This document shows positions 1 through 5,746 of a stretch of DNA of 11,557 nt, piece after piece. The stretch comes from Thermoleophilia bacterium (GTDB lineage: Bacteria; Actinomycetota; Thermoleophilia; Gaiellales; Gaiellaceae). Numbering within the stretch: the stretch's first letter is position 1; each line of letters opens with the position of its first letter. A program made the translations under genes and the position numbers. Location of the stretch: assembly GCA_025935275.1 (NCBI GenBank), contig JAICVP010000044.1, forward strand, positions 1-11,557. Direction: 5' to 3'. Under the pieces are notes generated by a model that was not told where the DNA came from, did not search any database, and saw nothing but the letters and a program-made list of their open reading frames with translations.

Positions 1-527
1 CGCACGTCCTTGGAGGCCGACACCCCCTCGACGAAGAAGCCGCGGCGCATGCGCCCGCTCGCCTCCGGCCACCACCCGCCCATCCCGAAGAGCTTGCGCC
101 AGAGAATCGTCGTCCTCGCGGGACTGGGCGGATGAACCGGCGACCCGCGCACTCCACCCAGCTCGGGCCCCCAGCGCTCGTACTCGGCGAGGATCTCCTC
201 GTGGACGTCGGGGTCGAGCCAGACGTCGTCGTCGATGAGGAAGACCGGGTCACCGCTCGTGCGGTCGATGCCGAGGTTGCGCTGCACGGTCAGCCCGCGC
301 GGAGCCGGGTGGACGTACTCGAGCCGGATGCCCGCCGAGCGGCAAAGCTCCTCGATCTCGGCGCGCGCCGGGGTCTCGTCGCTCGAGTCCACGATGCAGA
401 GCTCCTCGGGGAGGACGCTCTGCGCGACGAGGCTCTGGACCGCATCGCGAAGGAAGTCCGGCCTCGACCTCGTCGCGATGACGAAGGACGAGCCGGCCCG
501 CTTTCTCTCGGCCTTCGCTGCGCTCAT
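1..527 (-). CDS. GT2 family glycosyltransferase, N-terminal part (cut by left edge)
   Basis: Reading the minus strand from the ATG at 527 gives 175 open codons running off the window. The protein has the GT-A start typical of glycosyltransferase family 2: a first beta strand followed by Thr-Arg-Ser-Arg-Pro (SFVIATRSRPDFLRDAVQSL, residues 14-33), then EELCIVDSSD (41-50), an RGLTVQRNLGID segment (77-88), and the metal/nucleotide-sugar acidic triad FLIDDDVW (96-103). Such enzymes transfer a sugar from a nucleotide sugar to a growing glycan on the cytoplasmic side. An in-frame ATG at 542 also exists, but it lies inside the likely -10 box (TATCAT on the minus strand), so 527 is preferred. It is divergent from the rest of the locus. 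Donor and acceptor cannot be told; the C-terminal half is missing. Confidence 0.88.
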   Translation of the reverse strand, partial: MSAAKAERKRAGSSFVIATRSRPDFLRDAVQSLVAQSVLPEELCIVDSSDETPARAEIEELCRSAGIRLEYVHPAPRGLTVQRNLGIDRTSGDPVFLIDDDVWLDPDVHEEILAEYERWGPELGGVRGSPVHPPSPARTTILWRKLFGMGGWWPEASGRMRRGFFVEGVSASKDV

Positions 528-540
528 GGGACGAGGCGCC

Positions 541-550
541 ATGATAGAAC
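541..550. promoter_or_regulatory. Overlapping divergent -10 elements
   Basis: The ten bases ATGATAGAAC lie between the divergent glycosyltransferase and cytidylyltransferase genes. On the minus strand they contain TATCAT, a good TAnnnT -10 box ending 13 bases before the ATG at 527. On the plus strand they contain TAGAAC (545-550), a weaker -10-like box 9 bases before an ATG at 560 and 26 bases before the GTG at 577. No convincing -35 hexamer is visible on either side. If both are used, RNA polymerase could occupy only one at a time. The assignment is by eye. Confidence 0.4.
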
Positions 551-559
551 CGTCGTCCC

Positions 560-580
560 ATGCGCCCGGACGTGACGTGA
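560..580 (+). other. Possible leaderless mini-ORF (6 codons) overlapping the next start
   Basis: An ATG at 560 opens a six-codon frame (MRPDVT) whose TGA (578-580) overlaps the GTG start of the cytidylyltransferase at 577 as GTGA. It sits 9 bases after the TAGAAC box, where transcription would be expected to begin or nearly so. No Shine-Dalgarno sequence precedes the GTG at 577, so reading the mini-frame and re-initiating could be how that gene is translated. This is an inference from spacing only; chance is possible. Confidence 0.22.
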
Positions 581-1302
581 AGGCGGTCGTGCTGGCGGCC
601 GGCCCCGGCAGGCGCCTCGGGCCGCTGACCCGTGAGCTTCCGAAGACTCTCCTTCCGCTCGGTGAGAGCGGCACGATCCTCGATCTCGTCCTCGCCAACC
701 TCGCCTCCGTGCGCGTCGAGGAGGTGGCGGTCGTCACCGGCTTCGCGGCGGGCCGCGTCGACGAGCTCGTCCCGGCGCTCGAAGAGCGGCACGGGCTTCG
801 CCTCTCGCCGGTCTTCAACGAGAGGGCCGAGGAGTGGAACAACGCCCACTCGCTCTGGCTCGCGCGCGAGGCCTTCGCGCAGGGGGCGCTGCTCGTGAAC
901 GGGGACACCGTCCACCCGGTCAGCGTCGAAACGGCGCTTCTGGCCGAGCAGGGCGACGGGCTCGTCCTCGCAGTGGACAGCTCCAAACCGCCGGGCGAGG
1001 AAGCGATGAAGGTCGCGCTCGGGGGGGACGGGGCGGTGGAGCGGATCAGCAAGGGGCTCGCGGAGGCGGACGGCGAGTACATCGGGGTTGCGCTGATCGG
1101 CCCGGCCGCCGCCGCTCCGCTCGCGGACGCGCTCGAGGCCACGTGGCGGCGAGATCCCTCCCTCTACTACGAGGACGCCTTCCAGGAGCTCGTGGCGCGG
1201 GGCGAGACGGTGCGCACCGCGCCGATCGGGAGCGTCGACTGGGTCGAGGTCGACGACGACGCCGACCTCGCGCGGGCACGGGAGATCGCATGGCGCTACT
1301 AG
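577..1302 (+). CDS. LicC/IPCT-like nucleotidyltransferase (probable CTP:alcohol-phosphate cytidylyltransferase)
   Basis: This 241-residue protein is a single nucleotidyltransferase domain. It opens with the signature MKAVVLAAGPGRRLGPLTRE followed by LPKTLLPLG (residues 1-29), the nucleotide-binding loop and its lysine. NNAHSLWLAR (88-97) resembles the segment seen in phosphocholine and inositol-phosphate cytidylyltransferases. LLVNGD (105-110) supplies a metal-binding aspartate, and DWVEVDDDADL (221-231) matches the family's C-terminal acidic motif. The likely reaction is CTP plus an alcohol or polyol phosphate giving a CDP-alcohol and pyrophosphate in the cytoplasm. The GTG at 577 is chosen because the domain starts immediately; an in-frame ATG at 541 would add 12 non-conserved residues and overlaps the -10 box. 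The 3' end overlaps the dehydrogenase gene by 13 bases. Substrate is not set by sequence; the neighbours suggest glycerol-1-phosphate or a similar polyol phosphate. Confidence 0.85.
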   Translation: MKAVVLAAGPGRRLGPLTRELPKTLLPLGESGTILDLVLANLASVRVEEVAVVTGFAAGRVDELVPALEERHGLRLSPVFNERAEEWNNAHSLWLAREAFAQGALLVNGDTVHPVSVETALLAEQGDGLVLAVDSSKPPGEEAMKVALGGDGAVERISKGLAEADGEYIGVALIGPAAAAPLADALEATWRRDPSLYYEDAFQELVARGETVRTAPIGSVDWVEVDDDADLARAREIAWRY

Positions 1303-2348
1303 CGCGCATGGTCGCGTGCCCGCTCGCGATCGAGGTGCGGAACGGCGCCGTCGCGGCGCTGCCCGCGCTCCTGAGCGACAGGCGGATCTCCGCGGGCGGC
1401 CATGTCGCCGTCGTTGTCGGTCCGGGGCTCGGCGAGGAGGTCGTCGCCGAGGTCAAGCCAGCGCTCGAGAACTGCGTCGTCCACTCGGTCAACGGCGGCA
1501 GCGTAGCGGCGGCCCTGGCCCTCGTCGACGCGCTGCGCGAGGGCTCCCACGACGCCGTCGTGGGTATCGGCGGCGGCCGCACGCTCGACGTGGCGAAGTA
1601 CGCCGCCAGTCAGGCGGGGCTCCCGATGGTGGCCGTGGCGACGAACCTTGCCCATGACGGCATCGCCTCGCCCGTCTCCTCGCTCAAGGACGACGAGGGA
1701 CGCAAGGGCTCCTACGGCGTCCACATTCCCCTCGCCGTCGTCGTCGACCTCGACTACGTCCGGCGCTCGCCGGAGGAGCAGACCCGCTCCGGGATCGGCG
1801 ATGCCCTCAGCAACCTGAGCGCTCTCGCCGACTGGGAGCTCGCCGCAGTGGATCGCGGCGAGCCGATCGACGGGCTCGCGGCGACCTTCGCGCGCTCGGG
1901 CGCCGAGTCGGTCGTCCGGACGACCGAGGACATCGGCTCGGACTCCTTTCAGCGCACCCTCGCCGAGGCACTCGTCCTGAGCGGGCTCGCCATGGCCGTC
2001 GCGGGCTCGAGCCGGCCGTGCAGCGGGGCGTGCCACGAGATCTCGCATGCCATCGACGCCCTTTATCCAGACCGAGCGAGCCACGGAGAGCAGGTCGCCG
2101 TCGGAGCGCTCTTCGCCTCCTTCCTGCGGGAGGACGAGGTCTTCGAGCTGCTCGACGACGCGCTTCGCCGACACGGCGTCGCTCGGGTGCCGAAAGACCT
2201 CGGCCTCGCCGACGACGAGTTCGCCGCCGCCGTCGCCTACGCCCCTTCCACCCGTCCCGACCGGTACACGGTCCTCGAACGCCTCGACCTGGGCGAGGAG
2301 GAGATTCGCGCCCGGGTCGGTCGCTACGTCGATGCCCTCGATCGCTGA
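1290..2348 (+). CDS. sn-Glycerol-1-phosphate dehydrogenase-like protein (iron-ADH / AraM-EgsA family)
   Basis: This 352-residue enzyme belongs to the iron-containing alcohol dehydrogenase / dehydroquinate synthase-like fold. The NAD(P)-binding loop is VGIGGGRTLDVAKYAA (91-106). The run NLAHDGIASPVSSL (119-132) closely recalls the motif of archaeal EgsA and bacterial AraM glycerol-1-phosphate dehydrogenases. Probable metal ligands are D171 in GIGDALSNLSAL, a histidine in CHEISHAID (H249 or H253) and H265 in SHGEQV. The expected reaction is NAD(P)H reduction of dihydroxyacetone phosphate to sn-glycerol-1-phosphate, although related enzymes reduce other ketose phosphates. GGGAG (1280-1284) lies 5 bases before the ATG at 1290, favouring this start over an in-frame ATG at 1308. 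It overlaps both neighbours, so it is co-translated with the cytidylyltransferase and CDP-alcohol transferase and likely supplies their substrate (inference). Confidence 0.87.
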   Translation: MALLARMVACPLAIEVRNGAVAALPALLSDRRISAGGHVAVVVGPGLGEEVVAEVKPALENCVVHSVNGGSVAAALALVDALREGSHDAVVGIGGGRTLDVAKYAASQAGLPMVAVATNLAHDGIASPVSSLKDDEGRKGSYGVHIPLAVVVDLDYVRRSPEEQTRSGIGDALSNLSALADWELAAVDRGEPIDGLAATFARSGAESVVRTTEDIGSDSFQRTLAEALVLSGLAMAVAGSSRPCSGACHEISHAIDALYPDRASHGEQVAVGALFASFLREDEVFELLDDALRRHGVARVPKDLGLADDEFAAAVAYAPSTRPDRYTVLERLDLGEEEIRARVGRYVDALDR

Positions 2349-3072
2349 GCTCCGCGCCGAAACGCAGCCGGACTGGCTGCTCGCCCGCCCGGGTGCCGAG
2401 CACTGGGCCGGGCGCCTCTACATGCGGCGTCTCTCGCCGTACCTGACCCGTCTCGTACTGCCGACTCCGCTTGCGGCGAACGGCGTCACCGCCCTCATGA
2501 TCCCGGCCGGGCTCCTCGGCGCTCTCTGCTTCACGTTCGCCGGAATCTGGCCGGCCGTTCTCGGCGTGCTCTTCATCCAGCTGCAACTCCTGCTCGACTG
2601 CTCCGACGGAGAGGTCGCGCGCTGGCGCAAGCAGTTCTCGCCCGCCGGCGTCTACATCGACCAGCTCGCGCATTACTCCACGGAGGCCGCCATTCCCGCC
2701 GCGATCGGCGTGCGCGCCGACGGGGGCTGGGACTCGATCGGAGGCTGGACGGCGCTCGGCCTCCTCGCTTCGGTGCTCATCCTCTTCCTCAAGTCGGAGA
2801 CGCATCTCGTCCAGTACGCACTGGGACGCTCCGACCGCCCTGCGCCCGCCGCCGAGCCGAGCGCGGAGCCGGCGGCTCCGAGGCTCCTGCCGGCGATCCG
2901 GCCGTTCCAGGCGGTCGAGGGCTCCCTACTCGCGCTGGTGGCCGCAGTCGCCGACTCCCTCGCGGACGGCCTGGACGGAAGCCGGATCCTCGTCGTGGCG
3001 CTCGCCGCGACCGCGGGGGTCGCCGTCGTCGGGCACCTGGCCGCGATTCTCGCGTCCGGCCGCCTGAAGTGA
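2332..3072 (+). CDS. CDP-alcohol phosphatidyltransferase family membrane protein
   Basis: This 246-residue integral membrane enzyme carries the CDP-OH-P motif: D89-x2-D92-G93-x2-A96-R97-x8-G106-x3-D110-x3-H114. The family consensus ends in aspartate, so the fourth acidic residue, proposed as the general base, is histidine here. Hydrophobic segments lie at about 52-72, 73-89, 115-127, 137-155, 197-210 and 218-241. A loop at 167-186, rich in proline and alanine, is probably exposed. The family moves an alcohol-phosphate from a CDP-alcohol to a hydroxyl acceptor at the membrane and releases CMP. The ATG at 2332 overlaps the dehydrogenase stop by 17 bases; an earlier ATG (2047) in the open frame would lie deep inside the dehydrogenase gene. 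It is the last gene of the trio, 57 bases before the ABC exporter. The acceptor may be a glycan or lipid; a phospholipid synthase is an alternative. Confidence 0.86.
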   Translation: MPSIAELRAETQPDWLLARPGAEHWAGRLYMRRLSPYLTRLVLPTPLAANGVTALMIPAGLLGALCFTFAGIWPAVLGVLFIQLQLLLDCSDGEVARWRKQFSPAGVYIDQLAHYSTEAAIPAAIGVRADGGWDSIGGWTALGLLASVLILFLKSETHLVQYALGRSDRPAPAAEPSAEPAAPRLLPAIRPFQAVEGSLLALVAAVADSLADGLDGSRILVVALAATAGVAVVGHLAAILASGRLK

Positions 3073-3093
3073 AGGGACGCAGGGGCGAGCGAC

Positions 3094-3099
3094 TAATCT
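3094..3099 (+). promoter_or_regulatory. -10 box (TAATCT) for the exporter genes
   Basis: TAATCT fits the TAnnnT -10 pattern and ends exactly 7 bases before an ATG at 3107, the spacing expected of a leaderless actinobacterial transcript. It lies in the 57-base gap between the CDP-alcohol transferase and the ABC permease. No -35 match is visible upstream. The sequence at 4816-4821 repeats the same 7-base geometry. Confidence 0.42.
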
Positions 3100-3106
3100 G
3101 GACGCG

Positions 3107-3133
3107 ATGAATCCTCAGGATGGCCCATTGTGA
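3107..3133 (+). other. Possible leaderless 8-codon ORF coupled to the ABC permease
   Basis: The ATG at 3107, 7 bases after TAATCT, opens MNPQDGPL and stops at TGA 3131-3133. That stop overlaps the permease GTG at 3130 as GTGA. AGGA (3117-3120), within the mini-frame, lies 9 bases before the GTG, so conventional initiation on a 23-base leader is equally possible. No protein function is implied; the arrangement suggests translational coupling. Confidence 0.28.
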
Positions 3134-3996
3134 GCGCGGTCGCGGAATCCCCGGGCGGCGACGAGTTCAGCGGCGAGTACCACGTCTACGAGCCGCACAA
3201 GGTCGGGCTGCCGCCCCTCGGCTCCTACTTCCGCGCGCTCTGGGCGCGCCGCCAGTTCCTCTTCGAGCTCGCGCGCACGAACCTGCGCGCCCAGCACTTC
3301 AACACGACGCTGGGGCAGCTCTGGCTGATCCTCAACCCCGTGATGCTGGGGATCGTCTACTTCACTCTCGTCTACATCATCCGGGGCGGCGGACGGGGGT
3401 CGATCTTCCTCGCGCACCTCATGCTCTCACTCTTCGCCTTCCGGCTCGTGAGCACCTCGGTCTCGCGCGGCGCCCGCTCGGTTGTGGGGGGAGGGAGGCT
3501 GATCTTGAACACCGCCTTCCCACGCCTCATTCTCCCCCTCGAGTCGGTGCTCGAGTCGTTCATGCGCTTCCTGCCGACCCTCGCCGTCTACGCGGTCGTG
3601 CACGTGGCCGTCGGGTTGCCGATCAGGGTCTCACTCCTCTGGGCGATCCCGATCATCGCCCTCATCACGGTCTTCGGCGCCGGCGCCGCGATGTTCACGG
3701 CGACCTCGCAGGTGTACTTCCGTGACCTGACGAACTTCCTGCCGTACTTCACGCGCATCTGGCTCTACACGTCGCCGATCCTCTTCTACGCCGAGGACGT
3801 GCCCGACAGACTGCGCCCGATCCTCTACTGCAACCCGATGTACCCGATGCTCGGGTCGCTCAACTACGCCGTGATCGAAGGGCGCACGCCGCCGTTCGGG
3901 CTGCTCGCCGCGAGCCTCGCGTGGGCGGTGGGCACCATCATCGCCGGCACCCTTTTCTTCATCTCCAGGGAGCGTGAGTTTGCGATCCGCCTCTGA
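3130..3996 (+). CDS. ABC-2 type polysaccharide export permease (Wzm/TagG-like)
   Basis: This 288-residue membrane protein has the layout of Wzm/TagG/RfbA-type ABC-2 permeases. A soluble amino-terminal stretch includes the interfacial helix LFELARTNLRAQHF (44-57). Next comes LGQLWLILNPVMLGIVYFTL (61-80), which matches the family's highly conserved first membrane segment. Further hydrophobic spans lie near 92-110, 145-165, 168-192, 208-222 and 257-277. The VYFRDL segment (195-200) and the YCNPMYPM segment (233-240) are also typical. The protein forms the channel through which undecaprenyl- or lipid-linked glycans leave the cytoplasm, powered by the ATPase encoded directly downstream, whose gene overlaps this one by 23 bases. 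The GTG at 3130 is preceded by AGGA at 3117-3120 and a GTGA overlap with a mini-frame. The cargo is not defined by sequence; the neighbours suggest a sulfated or alcohol-phosphate-modified glycan. Confidence 0.9.
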   Translation: MSAVAESPGGDEFSGEYHVYEPHKVGLPPLGSYFRALWARRQFLFELARTNLRAQHFNTTLGQLWLILNPVMLGIVYFTLVYIIRGGGRGSIFLAHLMLSLFAFRLVSTSVSRGARSVVGGGRLILNTAFPRLILPLESVLESFMRFLPTLAVYAVVHVAVGLPIRVSLLWAIPIIALITVFGAGAAMFTATSQVYFRDLTNFLPYFTRIWLYTSPILFYAEDVPDRLRPILYCNPMYPMLGSLNYAVIEGRTPPFGLLAASLAWAVGTIIAGTLFFISREREFAIRL

Positions 3997-4798
3997 GAAC
4001 CCGGCCGCGACGTTCGAGCCGACTCCGGACGCCACCCCGTGGGCGGTCAAGGTCGACAACCTGTCGGTCACCTACAGGACCGCCGTCGAGAAGAAGCCGA
4101 CGCTGAAACAGACGCTCATCCGCCTCGGCCGGCGGCAACGGATCATCCGCGAGATCAAGGCGGTGCGCGACGTCTCGTTCGAGATCCCGCACGGGACCAC
4201 GATCGGCGTGGTCGGCGTCAACGGCGCGGGCAAATCGACCCTCCTTCGCACGATGGCCGGCATCCTCCCGCCGAGCCAGGGGCGCGTGGAGATCTTCGGC
4301 CGGGTGAGCACGCTCCTCGCGCTCGGCGTCGGGTTCAAGGGCGAGCTCACGGGCCAGGAAAATGTCGTCTTGGGCGGGCTCGCCGCCGGCCTGACCCGCG
4401 AGCAGGTGGCCGCGAAGTATGAGGCCATCGCGGAGTTCGCCGAGCTCGGCGACTTCATGGAAATGCCGATGCGCACGTACTCCTCCGGGATGTACGGACG
4501 CCTGGCCTTCTCCGTGGCGATCAACATGGACCCCGACATCCTCATGATCGACGAGGCGCTCTCGACCGGTGATGCCCGGTTCCGGGAGAAATCCTTCGAC
4601 AAGATGCGCGAGCTCACAGGCAAGGCGCGGACGATCGTGCTGGTCAGTCACGGGCTTCGCTCGATACGCGAGCTCTGCGACGAGGCGATCTGGATGCACG
4701 AGGGCCGGATCTCGATGCGGGACGATGCGGACACCGTCGTCGATGCGTACAAGGAGTTCCTCCAGCTGAAGCGGGAAGGCTCCGACGACGACATCTGA
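3974..4798 (+). CDS. ABC exporter ATPase (Wzt/TagH-like, without C-terminal glycan-binding domain)
   Basis: This 274-residue nucleotide-binding protein pairs with the upstream permease. It has Walker A GVNGAGKST (81-89), the LALGVGFKGELTGQENV stretch (115-131) typical of polysaccharide-export ATPases, the ABC signature YSSGMYGRLAFS (169-180), Walker B ILMIDEALSTGD (189-200) and the switch histidine H226. It ends soon after the ATPase core, so it lacks the C-terminal carbohydrate-binding domain found in Wzt proteins such as those of E. coli O8/O9a. This places it with short Wzt/TagH-like ATPases that do not read a terminal sugar cap. The GTG at 3974 is one base after AGGGAG (3967-3972), which is too close. 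A TTG at 3980 (7-base spacing) is the better-supported start by that signal and would trim two residues. The C terminus is acidic (DDD before the final residue). Confidence 0.9.
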   Translation: MSLRSASENPAATFEPTPDATPWAVKVDNLSVTYRTAVEKKPTLKQTLIRLGRRQRIIREIKAVRDVSFEIPHGTTIGVVGVNGAGKSTLLRTMAGILPPSQGRVEIFGRVSTLLALGVGFKGELTGQENVVLGGLAAGLTREQVAAKYEAIAEFAELGDFMEMPMRTYSSGMYGRLAFSVAINMDPDILMIDEALSTGDARFREKSFDKMRELTGKARTIVLVSHGLRSIRELCDEAIWMHEGRISMRDDADTVVDAYKEFLQLKREGSDDDI

Positions 4799-4815
4799 GG
4801 GCTTTCGCGGCCCTC
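4797..4815 (+). other. Hairpin at the end of the ABC ATPase gene
   Basis: GAGGGC (4797-4802) can pair with GCCCTC (4810-4815) around a 7-base loop. The stem starts inside the ATPase stop codon and ends directly against the TATCAT box. There is no T-run after it, so it is not a classic intrinsic terminator. It could damp read-through between the exporter genes and the sulfotransferases, or be chance in GC-rich DNA. Confidence 0.25.
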
Positions 4816-4821
4816 TATCAT
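4816..4821 (+). promoter_or_regulatory. -10 box (TATCAT) for the sulfotransferase pair
   Basis: TATCAT ends exactly 7 bases before the ATG at 4829, so transcription would be expected to begin at or next to the start codon. No Shine-Dalgarno sequence precedes that ATG, which agrees with a leaderless mRNA. No -35 element was recognised. Confidence 0.45.
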
Positions 4822-4828
4822 CCTGCGA

Positions 4829-5746
4829 ATGGTGTCGCTGCTCTCGCCAGTGAGGCGCGCCTTCCGGCCGGCGCGACGTCGCTTCTGCTACGCGACCCGC
4901 GAGCGTCGCATCCTGCCCTCCTTCCTCATCATCGGAGCGCAGCGCGCGGGCACGACGTCGCTCTTCCGCTATCTCCACGCCCACCCGGACGTGGCCGGCC
5001 CGAGCGGCGGCGACGCCGCGGTCTGGTGGGTCAAGGAGACGCATTTCTTCGATGAGAAATTCGAGAAAGGGGTCGACTGGTACCGCTCCTTCTTCCCGCT
5101 TGCGTCGACGCGGGAGCGCCGTCGCAGGCGCGGGCACGACCTCCAGGCGGGCGAGGCGACCCCCTACTACATGTTCCATCCGGCCGTCCCGGCGCGGGTG
5201 GCGGCGATCCTCCCCGACGTCCGGCTCATCGCGCTGCTCCGCGACCCCGTCGAGCGGGCCTACTCGCACTACCAGATGATGTCGCGCACCGGCCGCGAGA
5301 AGCTCGGCTTCGAGGAAGCGCTCGCCGCCGAGCCCGAGCGCCTCGAAGGTATAGAGGAGCTCATACTCGAGGGCGGCTCCGACCGGCTCCCCGGCGGCGG
5401 GCGCCCGCACCACCACCATCGCCACCGCGCCTACTTCTCGCGCGGCCTTTATGCCGAGCAACTCGAGCGCTGGCTCCTGCACTTCGCTCGTGAGCAGCTT
5501 CTCGTCCTCAAGACGGAGGATTTGAACGCGAACCCGGCAGAGACATACGCCCGAACCCTCGAGTTCCTCGGCCTCCGGGAATGGAAGCTGAAGGACTTTC
5601 CGGAGTACAACAAGAAGCCGTACTCCACGCTCGACCCGGAGACTCGCGCAAGACTCGAGCAGCGCTACGCCGAGCCGAACGCCCGGCTCGAGGAGCTCCT
5701 CGGGGAACGCTTCGCCTGGTCGTCGCCGAGCGAGGTGCCGCGTTGA
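4829..5746 (+). CDS. PAPS-dependent sulfotransferase, tandem copy 1
   Basis: This 305-residue protein shows the sulfotransferase fold of heparan-sulfate N-deacetylase/sulfotransferase-like enzymes. The 5'-phosphosulfate loop is FLIIGAQRAGTTSLF (32-46), KETHFFDEKF (69-78) carries the probable catalytic glutamate E70, and the 3'-phosphate loop is LIALLRDPVERAYSHYQ (133-149), with R138 and S146. The usual loop lysine is replaced by R39. A histidine-rich stretch, HHHHRHR (194-200), comes just before AYFSRGLYAEQLERWL. Such enzymes move a sulfuryl group from PAPS to a sugar hydroxyl or amine in the cytoplasm. The amino terminus is basic, with no signal peptide. The gene probably starts a leaderless transcript and overlaps the paralogue behind it by one base (TGATG). 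The acceptor is unknown; the exporter next door suggests an envelope glycan or glycolipid. Confidence 0.88.
   Translation: MVSLLSPVRRAFRPARRRFCYATRERRILPSFLIIGAQRAGTTSLFRYLHAHPDVAGPSGGDAAVWWVKETHFFDEKFEKGVDWYRSFFPLASTRERRRRRGHDLQAGEATPYYMFHPAVPARVAAILPDVRLIALLRDPVERAYSHYQMMSRTGREKLGFEEALAAEPERLEGIEELILEGGSDRLPGGGRPHHHHRHRAYFSRGLYAEQLERWLLHFAREQLLVLKTEDLNANPAETYARTLEFLGLREWKLKDFPEYNKKPYSTLDPETRARLEQRYAEPNARLEELLGERFAWSSPSEVPR

Noticed and set aside
235..576. Upstream extension of the cytidylyltransferase frame
   Set aside because: It runs opposite the clear GT2 gene on the minus strand. The nucleotidyltransferase fold starts exactly at 577.
834..1289. Upstream extension of the dehydrogenase frame to an ATG at 834
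   Set aside because: The extra 152 residues are Arg/Gly-rich and lie out of frame inside the cytidylyltransferase. The domain begins properly at 1290, after a Shine-Dalgarno sequence.
1299..2174. 291-codon open frame on the minus strand
   Set aside because: It is antisense to the dehydrogenase with its metal and nucleotide motifs. Composition is typical of a shadow, with no recognisable domain.
5581..5745. Upstream extension of the second sulfotransferase to an ATG at 5581
   Set aside because: It lies out of frame within copy 1. The TGATG overlap and GAGGT at 5732 mark 5746 as the start.
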